This document shows, piece after piece, positions 17,798 through 25,876 of a stretch of DNA of 64,000 nucleotides. The stretch is from PALSA-555 sp963821325 (GTDB taxonomy: Bacteria; Actinomycetota; Acidimicrobiia; IMCC26256; PALSA-555): contig CAWGDC010000002.1 of assembly GCA_963821325.1 (NCBI GenBank), positions 124,001-188,000 on the forward strand. Reading direction: 5' to 3'. The first letter of the stretch is position 1. Each line of letters opens with the position of its first letter. Below the pieces are notes generated by a model, which was not told the origin of the DNA, did not search any database, and saw only the letters and a list, made by a program, of their open reading frames with translations. The position numbers and the translations under genes were made by a program.

Positions 17798-19338
17798 CGG
17801 GCGAGCTGGCCCTGGGAGCGACGCATGACGCGGCGACACGTCCGCGCCGCCGCCTGGCAGCGCCGCTGTCTCGGCGCGACTTCCTCAAGTCGTCGGGACG
17901 TGTGGCTGCGGCGGCCGGGCTCGCTACCCAGCTCGGGTGGCTCACGGCGTGCAGCTCCGGCTCGGGGCCGAACTGGGACGCGCTCGCGCGCTCGCTGCGA
18001 GGACGGCTTATCCGTCCGGGACAGCCCGGGTACATGGCAGCAGCACTTCCGGAGAACACGCGCTACGCGACGAACCTGCCGGCGGGCGTCGCACGCTGTG
18101 GCGACACGACGGACGTAGCGACCGCGATTCACTGGGCCCGCGAGAACGGGGTCACGCTCGTCGCGCGAAGTGGGGGCCACAGCTACGCGGGCTACTCGAC
18201 GACCTCAGGCCTGATGATCGACCTGAACGCCATGACCAACGTCACCGCGGATCCGGCAGCGGGAACAGCTCGGGTGGTCGGCGCGGCCCGCAACCGTGAT
18301 GTCGCGTCGGCTCTCCAACCACTCGAGGTGACCATCTCGGCAGGACGCTGCCCCGGCGTCGCGGTCGCGGGGCTGACGCTCGGCGGAGGGTTCGGGTTCA
18401 GCGCACGCCAGCTCGGGCTGACGGCGGACGCCCTCGTGGAAACCGAGCTCGTTACCGCCGATGGGAAGGTGCTGACGTGCAACGCCACCGAGAACCCGGA
18501 CTTGTTCTGGGCCTGCCGGGGCGGCGGGGGTGGCAACTTCGGGATCAACACCTCCTTCACCTTCCGGACCACGCCCGTGGGCGACGTCTCCGTCTACCGC
18601 TGCACCTGGAAGAGCGTCGACGCCGCCGCGCTCTTGCACACGTTCCAAGGCGTCCTCGCGGGAGCACCCGACGGGTTCTCGATGCGGCTCGGCTTCGGAG
18701 CCGCCACCCGGCCAAAGGACCCGGTATCGCTCGAGGCGATCGGCCAGTACTTCGGTCCCAGCACACAGCTCGCTGACCTGCTCGCGCCGGTCTTCGCGAT
18801 CGCTCCGCCGACGACCCGCGAGGTCCGCGACGTGACCTACTGGGAAGGAAAGGACCTCCTCGCAGACAACGAGGGCCCATCGACGTTCACCGAACGATCG
18901 CTCTTCGCTCCCCAGCCGATCGAGTCCGCGGGGTTAGCGGCGCTCGCCCGGATGCTGCACGAGCTGCCCTCGACGACCGGGCCGTCCAGTGCCTCCCTCA
19001 AGGTCTTCAGCTGGGGCGGCGCGATCAACCGGGTGTCGCCGACGGCAACCGCCTTCGTGCACCGCGATGCCCTCGCGCTGCTCTCGATTGGCGCGACGTG
19101 GGCCTCGGACGAGGAGCCCAGCGGCGTGCGGCGACTCCTCGACTGGATCAATCGGTTCTGGGAGACCACACGCCAGTACACCTCGACCGAGTCGTACCAG
19201 AACTTCATCGACCCAGCGCTGATGGACTGGGAGCACGCGTACTACGGCGACAACCTGCAGCGCCTCGTCGCGGTGAAGCGCGAAATCGACCCGCACGACG
19301 TCTTCCGATTCCCCCAGAGCCTCCCGACGCGTCTCTAG
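17794..19338 (+). CDS. Tat-exported BBE-type FAD-linked oxidase
   Basis: A 514-residue protein with a twin-arginine signal (SRRDFLKSSGRVAAAAGL) and a cysteine further on (LTACSSGSG) that could be a lipobox. FAD_binding_4 domain: ARSGGHSYAGYST contains the His that binds the 8-alpha position, and GRCPGVAVAG contains the Cys of the 6-S linkage, so bicovalent flavin is predicted. The C-terminal BBE domain is YQNFIDPALMDWEHAYYGDN. The family oxidises sugars, alcohols or alkaloid-like compounds and makes H2O2 or product oxidation. Coupled to the multicopper oxidase by an ATGA overlap, so the two likely act on one extracellular substrate. Confidence 0.93.
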   Translation: MTGELALGATHDAATRPRRRLAAPLSRRDFLKSSGRVAAAAGLATQLGWLTACSSGSGPNWDALARSLRGRLIRPGQPGYMAAALPENTRYATNLPAGVARCGDTTDVATAIHWARENGVTLVARSGGHSYAGYSTTSGLMIDLNAMTNVTADPAAGTARVVGAARNRDVASALQPLEVTISAGRCPGVAVAGLTLGGGFGFSARQLGLTADALVETELVTADGKVLTCNATENPDLFWACRGGGGGNFGINTSFTFRTTPVGDVSVYRCTWKSVDAAALLHTFQGVLAGAPDGFSMRLGFGAATRPKDPVSLEAIGQYFGPSTQLADLLAPVFAIAPPTTREVRDVTYWEGKDLLADNEGPSTFTERSLFAPQPIESAGLAALARMLHELPSTTGPSSASLKVFSWGGAINRVSPTATAFVHRDALALLSIGATWASDEEPSGVRRLLDWINRFWETTRQYTSTESYQNFIDPALMDWEHAYYGDNLQRLVAVKREIDPHDVFRFPQSLPTRL

Positions 19339-19510
19339 GACGCCGACGGGCACGTCCGGTCGCCCGACCCGTCGATTACCCTGCCGCACACTGCGCGGGC
19401 GCGGTCGCGGCTGCCGCATCTCTGGTGAAGCGCGCCGGTCGTCAAGAGGGTGGGAGAACCTACCGGGCGCAGCATCAGAACATGGTCAAGCGCGCTCATG
19501 AGCGTTCATC

Positions 19511-20359
19511 GTGAGGCCGGAATATCATGCAGCCATTGACGTAGTCGGAATCCTGCATCCCGGTGAAATGGGAGCTGCAATCGCCGCCGGGCTCGTCGGT
19601 GCGACGGAGGTCGCATGGGCCGGTGAAGGTCGGAGCCCGGCCTCGCGAGCGCGTGCGGACGCGGCCGGCCTCAGAGACGTTGGCAGCCTGGCCGCATTGA
19701 GCGACAGCGTGGCCGTCCTGATCGCCGTCTGCCCGCCGAGCGCGGCGGCGCAGGTCGCAGCGTCGGTGGCCTCCCTGGGCTTCGCTGGCACCTACGTCGA
19801 CGCGAACGCGATCTCGCCAGCCACCGCCCGAACTATCGACAGATCAGTGACCACGGGCGGCGCCACGTACGTCGACGGCGGCATCATCGGAGGTCCGGGT
19901 GCACCCCGGTTGTTCCTCAGCGGACAGCGAGCCGCCGCCTTGGCTGCCTGCTTCGGACCCCCCGTCGAACCGGTCATTCTTGACTGTGGAACCTACGCCG
20001 CTTCGGCACTGAAGATGACGTACGCCGGTTGGACCAAGGGCACCACTGCCTTGCTGCTCGCACTCAGCGCCGCCGCCCGCGGCCTCGGCGTCGAGGACGC
20101 GCTCGTTGCTGAATGGGGACGATCCCAACCAGCCCTGCCAGGGCGGATCCAGGGCAGCGTCGGGAGCGCGCGCAAGGCGTGGCGCTGGAGTGGAGAGATG
20201 CGCGAGATCGCGCAAACCCTCGCCGACGTCGGTATCCCGGCCGGCTTCCATTCGAGCGCGGCCGACGTCTATGACCGGCTCCAATCCGTCAAGGACGATA
20301 CCGAGACCACGCTCGAGGAGGTCCTCGACCTCCTGCTGCGACCAGACGTGGAGCCCTAA
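19511..20359 (+). CDS. 6-phosphogluconate-dehydrogenase-like NAD(P)-binding protein (DUF1932 type)
   Basis: A 282-residue protein from a GTG start. The dinucleotide-binding motif is VVGILHPGEMGAAIAAG. An NAD-binding_2-type domain (to about residue 165, with the YVDGGIIGGPG loop) is followed by an all-helical C-terminal DUF1932-like domain starting near ASALKMTYAGWTKGT. The family resembles beta-hydroxyacid dehydrogenases, with a Lys in SALKM at the catalytic helix position. The substrate is unknown. No neighbours are co-transcribed within 170 bases. Confidence 0.85.
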   Translation: MRPEYHAAIDVVGILHPGEMGAAIAAGLVGATEVAWAGEGRSPASRARADAAGLRDVGSLAALSDSVAVLIAVCPPSAAAQVAASVASLGFAGTYVDANAISPATARTIDRSVTTGGATYVDGGIIGGPGAPRLFLSGQRAAALAACFGPPVEPVILDCGTYAASALKMTYAGWTKGTTALLLALSAAARGLGVEDALVAEWGRSQPALPGRIQGSVGSARKAWRWSGEMREIAQTLADVGIPAGFHSSAADVYDRLQSVKDDTETTLEEVLDLLLRPDVEP

Positions 20360-20581
20360 GCATCCATACTTCGTGATCTGAGTCGGACCAACGGAGCGAG
20401 GCTCTACGGGGACCGGCGCCATCGCCAGTCCGCACGATCCGTCGAGTCAACCGGGATCATTGCGGGCGGCAGTCCAGGGTTCAAGCGAGCTCATCGACTC
20501 AGCGTCGCGTCTGAGCCAGTGGCCGCGTCGTGAACTGCGAGCCGGACAACGCCGAGCACACCACGGTCTTGGCTAACCGTG

Positions 20582-20866
20582 CTAGTGCTTCCCGAACGAC
20601 TCTGGGGTGATCCCCACCCCGTGGAGCATGCGCCGCACGTCGAGGACTTGCTGCACATCGACGTCATGGTGCCGCGGTTCGTCGAACGTCTCGGTCTCAG
20701 CACCGACCGTCACAGTGAAGCGACCGTTGTCCTCTTCGACGACCGTGCCGACCTTCTCCAACAGCGATAGGACATCGTGCCACTCGATGTTGTGGCCCAC
20801 TGGATGACGGAAGATCTCTTCCACGGTGACCTGGTGATGGTGGTTTAGGCGGGTTCCTTCCGGCAT
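20582..20866 (-). CDS. HicA-like small protein
   Basis: A 94-residue protein starting at the ATG with AAGGAGG eight bases upstream. The pattern HPVGHNIEWHDVLSLLEKVG followed by VVEEDNGRFTVTVG resembles the short dsRNA-binding-like fold of HicA-related proteins, which are widespread in actinobacteria as solitary genes. There is no HicB-like antitoxin beside it, so a toxin role is not supported. Function unknown. Confidence 0.65.
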   Translation of the reverse strand: MPEGTRLNHHHQVTVEEIFRHPVGHNIEWHDVLSLLEKVGTVVEEDNGRFTVTVGAETETFDEPRHHDVDVQQVLDVRRMLHGVGITPESFGKH

Positions 20867-21040
20867 CCTGAAGCCTCCTTGCTCCTCGAGGAAGCCTAGG
20901 CCCACTTGTCCGTCGTTCTCTTCTTGGATGACTCCACATCATTTCGTGAAAGAGCGCTTATCACGTCGCCCGAAGCGTTGCAATGGAACCCTCCTTGAAG
21001 GAGCGACCCACAAGTCACGTTCTCGACGAGAGCGACACGC

Positions 21041-21466
21041 ATGATTCCCAGCGGAGTAGTCATACGCCAGGGCAACTACCGATATCCACGACTGACTGAC
21101 GATCCTCTCCGGAGATGGACTACCCTTGATCACATATGTGGGGGCCGGATCGTGGTTGACATCGAGCACCTCCGTCCGGTCGAACGCCGAATCCGGCGAC
21201 TCGTGCAACAGGAAGTACCCGTCGGCGACATCGCGCGGCGCTTCCGTCGCAGCCCAGGATTCATTCACCGCGTGATCGAGATGAGCGAGCTCTCCAGCCG
21301 GACTCCAAGCCTTCCGTCGTCGTCGCGGCTGCGCCCAGTCGAACGGCGAATCCTCCGCTGGCGTGACGAGGGAGCGAGCCACGCCGACATCGCACCACGC
21401 TTTCATCGCAGTCCCGAGTTTGTCGAGCAAGTCGAGAACTTGGCCCGCTACAAGCTCACCCGCTAG
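21041..21466 (+). CDS. Protein with tandem helix-turn-helix repeats
   Basis: A 141-residue protein built from two copies of a ~42-residue unit, each starting LRPVERRI and ending in an HTH. Copy 1 has EVPVGDIARRFRRSPGFIHRV; copy 2 has GASHADIAPRFHRSPEFVEQV. The units resemble sigma-region-4/LuxR-type HTHs, in which residues after the RRSP turn would enter DNA. The N-terminal ~45 residues are unrelated. A protein with only two HTHs and no sensor domain suggests a bivalent DNA-binding protein. The start is uncertain; a GTG nearer the first repeat is possible. Confidence 0.55.
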   Translation: MIPSGVVIRQGNYRYPRLTDDPLRRWTTLDHICGGRIVVDIEHLRPVERRIRRLVQQEVPVGDIARRFRRSPGFIHRVIEMSELSSRTPSLPSSSRLRPVERRILRWRDEGASHADIAPRFHRSPEFVEQVENLARYKLTR

Positions 21467-21565
21467 GCGCAGGATCGCCGACGCGCTGGTCTTGCTGCAG
21501 AGGCTCCGGCGTGCGCCCGGCACCGAGTGTGCCGGGGTTGGCTCTGCGGATGTCAACGAGCGGCT

Positions 21566-21592
21566 GACTCGCGGTCGGTCAGATCGCGAGTC
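21566..21592. repeat. Palindromic intergenic repeat
   Basis: Arms gactcgcggt and atcgcgagtc, spacer cggtcag; between convergent genes. Confidence 0.9.
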
Positions 21593-21625
21593 AGCGTTCA
21601 TCTTCGCTCTCGCACCGTGAGCTTC

Positions 21626-21652
21626 GACTCGCGGTTGGCCGAACCGCGAGTC
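21626..21652. repeat. Palindromic intergenic repeat
   Basis: Perfect arms gactcgcggt and accgcgagtc, spacer tggccga; 33 bases after the previous copy. Confidence 0.9.
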
Positions 21653-21720
21653 CTGCGGGCTTCGAACTCACGGCGTCGGCGGCGGGCTGGTCGTGGTTGG
21701 GTCGTCGCCGTTGTGGTCGG

Positions 21721-23013
21721 CTAGGTCGGTGCCTTGGTGAGCCCGTACGCCACCTGCGAGCGCAGTTCGTCGAGGTGGTCCCAGATCCCGTCGCCCGGAC
21801 AGATCGTTGGCCACAGGTCGCGGTGGCCGACCAGCGAGACCGGGAGCGTCACGACGGTGCCCGCCGGGTAACGTGAACCGCCCCCATTGCTCGTGGTCGT
21901 GAACGGCGCGATGGGGCTGATTCCGTGCACCTCGAACTTCCACCGCAACAGGTTCACGAGCGCGTCCCAACCCGCCTCCGGGATCAAAGTCGAAGCGTCG
22001 GTGAAGTCACCGATGACCGCGACCCCCGTCGAGTGCGCGTTGAATCCTCCGGTGTGCGCGCCGAGCACCGCTTGGTCGATCCCCCCGGCACGACCCTCGA
22101 AGATCTGTCCATAGCGATCGACGAGCAAGTTGTAGGCGATGTCGCAGTACCCGAGCGTGAACATGTGGTACGCCTGGATGTTGCGGACGATCTGGAAGCT
22201 GTCGGCTGGTGAGTAGCTGTTGATGTCGTCGGTGTGGTGCACGACGCCGAAGAGGACCTGGCCGGCGTTTTGGGGCCCGCCGGCGCACTGGAACGGCTGA
22301 GCCCCCCATGCGGTACGCGAAACAATTGGCGGTTGGCCCGCGCCCGACGGCACGCCCGGCGGGGGCGGCAGGGGCCGGCACGCCACCATCACCACAGCGC
22401 CGCCGACGACGAGTGCCACGAACCGCCACCGCCGTCGCCAGGGTGTCCATCCGGCGGCGACGGCAAGGAGCAGGACCGAGAGTCCGAGCAGGGCCACGCC
22501 AAAGCCGATCCGGTCACCGGGCGGGGCGAACTCGGCACCGAGTTCAAGCGCGCCGGCCGATCCACTCGGTGCAGAAACGGGTGTCACGACCGCGGCAACC
22601 TTGACGTTCACGGCGGTGCCCGCGGTAAGCGCGACGCGCACCGCGGTCACCGGGCCGGTCCAAATTGGGTCCGAAGCGTGCTGGGGTGCCACGCGCGCCG
22701 CTCGCTGCGCGTCGGCGCTGCCCGGGTCGGGCGTGGCGTCGGCTTGGCTCGCCGTGCCGGCTGAGACCCACGCGCCGGAGGCGTTCCGCACTTGGACCGC
22801 GAAGGTCGCGCTCGGGTCGCCGTCCCAAGTGACCCCGACGGTGCTCGAGGCGACCTCGGCTTGGCCGCTGAATCCCGGCTGCTCGGGCTGGCCGGCCGCC
22901 CCGACCGAGAGGTTCTCGACGGTGGGCGGCCCAGGGGGAGTGTTGTCGAGCGCGAGGACCGGCGTGCCGAGCACGATGAGGCCGAGGGCGGGAAGCAAGA
23001 GGAGTCGGCGCAT
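21721..23013 (-). CDS. Exported N-acetylmuramoyl-L-alanine amidase (PGRP/Amidase_2)
   Basis: A 430-residue protein with a Sec signal (RRLLLLPALGLIVLGTPVLA) and a beta-rich extracellular region of ~150 residues. A transmembrane segment (FGVALLGLSVLLLAVAAGW) is followed by a second hydrophobic stretch. The C-terminal Amidase_2/PGRP domain (from ~230) starts at VSRTAWGAQPF, with zinc ligands in VVHHTDDINSY and LVGHRDLWPTICPG, and the conserved YNLLVDRYGQIFEGRAGG. It would cleave the amide between muramic acid and the stem peptide. The internal membrane segment between domains is unusual for this family, which is normally secreted or N-terminally anchored. Confidence 0.9.
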   Translation of the reverse strand: MRRLLLLPALGLIVLGTPVLALDNTPPGPPTVENLSVGAAGQPEQPGFSGQAEVASSTVGVTWDGDPSATFAVQVRNASGAWVSAGTASQADATPDPGSADAQRAARVAPQHASDPIWTGPVTAVRVALTAGTAVNVKVAAVVTPVSAPSGSAGALELGAEFAPPGDRIGFGVALLGLSVLLLAVAAGWTPWRRRWRFVALVVGGAVVMVACRPLPPPPGVPSGAGQPPIVSRTAWGAQPFQCAGGPQNAGQVLFGVVHHTDDINSYSPADSFQIVRNIQAYHMFTLGYCDIAYNLLVDRYGQIFEGRAGGIDQAVLGAHTGGFNAHSTGVAVIGDFTDASTLIPEAGWDALVNLLRWKFEVHGISPIAPFTTTSNGGGSRYPAGTVVTLPVSLVGHRDLWPTICPGDGIWDHLDELRSQVAYGLTKAPT

Positions 23014-23194
23014 CAGGCAACGCGAGCACCAGGCCGGATGGTCGGCGACCGCCGCTGCAGTCTCGCGCGGCTCGCGCTGAGTCCGAAAAGCGTGATCGCG
23101 GGCGACTCAACCGGTCTGATCAGGTAACCGGACCGCTGACTGCGACGTCGACCGCCCACGAGCCGAGTGTCATCACGACAGGGACGTGAATGGT

Positions 23195-23221
23195 GACTCG
23201 CGATCGGGCGGATCGCGAGTC
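23195..23221. repeat. Palindromic intergenic repeat
   Basis: Arms gactcgcgat and atcgcgagtc: both arms changed so pairing is kept. Spacer cgggcgg. Confidence 0.9.
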
Positions 23222-23235
23222 AGGCGCTGCTCAGT

Positions 23236-23262
23236 GATTCGGGGACCTATGGTCCGCGAGTG
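23236..23262. repeat. Palindromic intergenic repeat, degenerate
   Basis: Arms gattcgggga and tccgcgagtg; 14 bases after the previous copy. Confidence 0.55.
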
Positions 23263-23384
23263 GCTCCATTGTCGACCGAGCCTCCAATTGGTTGTGGCCC
23301 TTGGATTCAGGTCCCGTCTGGTGGAGTTAAGGGGACTGTTCCAACTTGGCCTGTTCGGCGCGTTGACACAGCAATCCCCGGAGC

Positions 23385-23882
23385 TCAGGCCGAGATGGAG
23401 GTTCCGTGTGGCCTGATCGTGACATCGGCGCCTCGAAGTAGTTCGAGGACTCGGTTCTCTCGACCGTAGGACAGCGGAGTGAACAAGAGGGTGTCGAGCG
23501 GGAACCACAGGCCCACCCACACCAGGACCCATCCGCCGGTGTCAAGGATCAGGTTGGAGTTGCCGCTTTCCCCCACGATTCTCGACGCCGCGACGACGAG
23601 CAGAAATCCGAGCAGCACAATCGGCACCCCGACCAACAACGATGACAGCCCGTCGAGCCGGATGGCGCGGCGCTCGCGTTTGTTGTGGGCGATTCGATGG
23701 TTGCAGTATCGGTCGAGGGTTCGGCTGATCCGATCGCGAAGGCCCTCATCGATCTCGGCAACGGGAAGAGACAGTTCGAGTCGAACCGGGCCCCCGGACC
23801 GACGGCATCGCAGTTCGCTGATGCAGTACTCCACCCCGGTCAAGAAGTTCCGATATTCGGAGAACAGATCGGTTTGCTCCAT
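23385..23882 (-). CDS. Two-TM membrane protein of unknown function
   Basis: About 165 residues from the ATG at 23882 (MEQTDLFSEYRNF). The frame is open further upstream to 24047 and the start is not certain, but the longer form would overlap the next gene by 26 bases. A charged N-terminal ~90-residue cytoplasmic region (ELSLPVAEIDEGLRDRISRT) precedes two membrane helices (LLVGVPIVLLGFLLVVAA and GWVLVWVGLWFPLDTLLF). A short tail YGRENRVLELLRGADVTI follows. The architecture is common among uncharacterised actinobacterial proteins; no function is assigned. Confidence 0.7.
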   Translation of the reverse strand: MEQTDLFSEYRNFLTGVEYCISELRCRRSGGPVRLELSLPVAEIDEGLRDRISRTLDRYCNHRIAHNKRERRAIRLDGLSSLLVGVPIVLLGFLLVVAASRIVGESGNSNLILDTGGWVLVWVGLWFPLDTLLFTPLSYGRENRVLELLRGADVTIRPHGTSISA

Positions 23883-24021
23883 GACGAACATCTCTTCTGG
23901 GCGCATGAGCCGCAGCGAGATGACCCGGGGACCTCTTTCGCCCACGGCCAGATGTCTAGTCCCGTGAGTGATGCGATGCTTTGCTCCGGGATATGTGCGG
24001 CACCCGACGATTGGGCGCGTC

Positions 24022-24402
24022 TCAGCTTTCGCCGGGCAGGTATCCATCCGCCTGGGCAGCGTTCGTGTTCAGGTAGCAACGGTCGGGGATCGCGTCCTCG
24101 TAGGTGAGTTCACCGGGAGCGTAGAAGGTCGCCTTCGAAGAGGTGACCTTGACGGGATGGCTCGCGGGGCAGATGCCGTCGATGGGCTCGACCCACATCG
24201 CGCCCGGCGGTTCGGTCTCCGGGCCACCAGGCGGCACGACTTGGGACGGAATGTGGATGCCCGCGGCTGGCTCAGCGCCTCTTGTATGGAAGCCCATCTC
24301 GAGGCGGCCTCGGGTTCTGCGGGCCTGCACCGACCGCCAGACGGCATAGCTGACGCCGAGCAGCAGACCAACCGATACGCATCGCCTCACGCACCGCCCC
24401 AT
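24022..24402 (-). CDS. Membrane-anchored sunset-domain protein
   Basis: A 126-residue protein with an N-terminal membrane anchor (CVSVGLLLGVSYAVWRSV). A Pro-rich linker and a C-terminal short domain follow, with CPASHPVKVTSS and DRCYLNTNAAQADGY. This matches the sunset-type (Ada-metal-binding-like) pattern of paired cysteines ending in an A-x-A-D-G-Y motif, seen in actinobacterial membrane proteins and some nucleases. The ATG at 24402 has GGAAGGG upstream; longer in-frame starts lack support. Cellular role unknown. Confidence 0.75.
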   Translation of the reverse strand: MGRCVRRCVSVGLLLGVSYAVWRSVQARRTRGRLEMGFHTRGAEPAAGIHIPSQVVPPGGPETEPPGAMWVEPIDGICPASHPVKVTSSKATFYAPGELTYEDAIPDRCYLNTNAAQADGYLPGES

Positions 24403-24787
24403 CAGGCGACCCTTCCCCGTCGACGGCTCGCCGAGGCGCTGCCGGTGGCCCCTCGACTGGCGCAGAGGTTGTGCACAGCCCATCTTGCGTCCAGCGACCT
24501 TCCAGGTCAAAGGTCCGAAAGGTTGACGTTGACTCATCCGAACAGCGCCTGCTCGAGCCCTGTGGGAACAGACAACCGCGCCCCAAGGCGCTCGCAATTT
24601 GCGATGGATGCACACACGGTGGCGACCGCTACTGGCACTGGCTCGAGGACGGACGAGTCCATTGGGACGTGTGCCCATCTGCCCAGGGGTCGAAGCCGCG
24701 AACTTTGGAGTCCGTGACCACCAGTACCCACAGATACGCGATGAGGCGTCGTCGCGCTCGCGCTCTCAACCAGGAAGCCTCGGCAGG
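24403..24787. other. Gap without a convincing gene
   Basis: On the plus strand one frame contains CDGCTHGGDRYWHWLEDG and a later Cys, a weak zinc-ribbon resemblance. It lacks the fourth Cys and a believable start, so no gene is called. Confidence 0.4.
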
Positions 24788-25069
24788 CTATCCACTGGAC
24801 GAACCGCCCGACTGTGTTGACGGCCCGAGGCTGCGCTCAAGCTCTGCGATCAGCCGCGCCGCGTCGGAACGACACCGTCCGAAGTCCGAAGCAAGGAACT
24901 CTGTCTGGACCCGGATCCTCACCTGGCCTCCGTCCTCGGGTCGGCCCAGGACATGCATCTCGAAGTCCTGGCCCGACTCGGGGCTGGCGATCGCCGAGGC
25001 GCTGACGACGCGATCAGCCGGCGCCTTGACATCTAGGCTTGGGACTGTGAACGAACCCGACTGGGAATA
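24788..25069 (-). pseudogene. Truncated zinc-ribbon gene copy (C-terminal domain only)
   Basis: The open frame encodes about 93 residues with no usable start near its 5' end. The segment DRVVSASAIASPESG, a strand rich in VRIRVQT, then CRSDAARLIAELERSLGP aligns with the C-terminal domain of the protein at 52301-52771 (DRVVGGTIGRSF, LVRVRAQ, CRADAMRLISELEGSLGP). The N-terminal zinc ribbon (CPVCG...CPDC) is missing because a stop lies just upstream. I read it as a 5'-truncated paralogue; initiation at an internal ATG (MHVLGRPEDGG) giving a ~56-residue protein is possible. Confidence 0.6.
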
Positions 25070-25226
25070 TCACACCGTCTTGGTGCCGCTCGATGAACTC
25101 AAGAGATTGGCCCGCGTGTGGATGGGGACTGACGATCCCGAGCGCCCCTGGATACCTGATCACTTTGAGATCGACGAGAAGACAGGTTTCACCGGCCTCG
25201 TCTTCAGGCGGCCCCAGCACGCATAG
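25047..25226 (+). CDS. Small DUF4177-like protein
   Basis: A 59-residue protein from a GTG (VNEPDWEYHTVLVPLDEL...). The W-E-Y start, the amphipathic helix and a final beta strand (GLVFRR) resemble short DUF4177-type proteins, like the one at 60621-60812. It abuts the truncated zinc-ribbon fragment on the other strand. Function unknown. Confidence 0.5.
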   Translation: MNEPDWEYHTVLVPLDELKRLARVWMGTDDPERPWIPDHFEIDEKTGFTGLVFRRPQHA

Positions 25227-25333
25227 CCGCCGCCGTGCGCGCCGGCCGCGCGCCTGCCCTCTGAGACCGAGGACACGGCGAACTGTCAGGCTTCACACGC
25301 CGACGTACAGGCAACTCCGGGGTTGACTATGCG

Positions 25334-25699
25334 TCAGGTGGCGTGTTCTCGCTCGCGATCAGCGTCGCGCTGGAGTTTCTCTCCAAGGTCCGAAAGGCTC
25401 ACACCAACCGCGTGCAGGAGCGCGGACCCCGCTTCTTCGGTCTCTTGCTTCACCTTCGGATCGCGCAGCGACGTCCCGATCGTCTTGGCCGTGCTCTCGA
25501 CCGCGGTCCGGATGGCCTTCACGGCCCGCTCGATCGACTTCTGCGACTCGTCGCTTCCCTCGCTCGCGGTCTCGGTCACTCGCTCATAGTCCTGGTGAAA
25601 CTGGCGGCCGATGTCGCCGAACGCGTCGCCAAACTGCGCCCACGCTCGCCGGGATCTGCTAGCAACCTTCGCTCCAGTCGGGGTCTCTTCGTGGGTCAT
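25334..25699 (-). CDS. Small charged helical protein, paralogue of 1412-1777
   Basis: A 121-residue protein co-linear with the one at 1412-1777 without gaps, differing at 18 positions, mostly conservatively (D/E, I/V, K/R). The shared DNA extends about 60 bases beyond the stop and about 160 bases upstream, through a palindromic repeat. The same hydrophilic helical character is seen, with no membrane segment. Two maintained copies in 24 kb with conserved leaders suggest recent segmental duplication under coding constraint. Confidence 0.7.
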   Translation of the reverse strand: MTHEETPTGAKVASRSRRAWAQFGDAFGDIGRQFHQDYERVTETASEGSDESQKSIERAVKAIRTAVESTAKTIGTSLRDPKVKQETEEAGSALLHAVGVSLSDLGEKLQRDADREREHAT

Positions 25700-25759
25700 A
25701 TCCCTGGCTCCTCTCAGATCTTCAATGGGTTCAGGCTAAGGCGGAGGTGGTCTCTGCCT

Positions 25760-25778
25760 CCAGAGGCGAAGGTCCCAA
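25760..25778 (-). promoter_or_regulatory. Conserved upstream 19-mer, possible DevR-like operator (second copy)
   Basis: Identical to 1836-1854 (minus strand TTGGGACCTTCGCCTCTGG), 61-79 bases before the start codon, while flanking bases differ. The same reservations apply. Confidence 0.3.
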
Positions 25779-25835
25779 TGAGCCGACCGATGGCTGGACT
25801 GGCAGTACCGTCGGAGCGAAGTGAGCAGCTCCGGT

Positions 25836-25862
25836 GACTCGCGGTTTGGGGCATCGCGAGTC
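25836..25862. repeat. Palindromic intergenic repeat
   Basis: Arms gactcgcggt and atcgcgagtc, spacer ttggggc; counterpart of the copy at 1913. Confidence 0.9.
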
Positions 25863-25876
25863 AGGCGCTGGTAACT

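Larger units (their letters stand above)
23014..23384. other. Gap between two minus-strand genes with two palindromic repeats
   Basis: It contains repeats at 23195-23221 and 23236-23262. No gene was recognised. Confidence 0.5.

Noticed and set aside
20528..20550. Weak palindrome-like sequence after the 6PGDH-like gene
   Set aside because: Too many mismatches in both arms.
20582..20866. HicA-like gene as part of a HicAB toxin-antitoxin module
   Set aside because: No HicB-like gene on either side; the family often occurs alone in actinobacteria.
24600..24700. Plus-strand CDGC...WHW...C zinc-ribbon-like stretch
   Set aside because: No fourth cysteine and no believable start; composition elsewhere in the frame is not protein-like.
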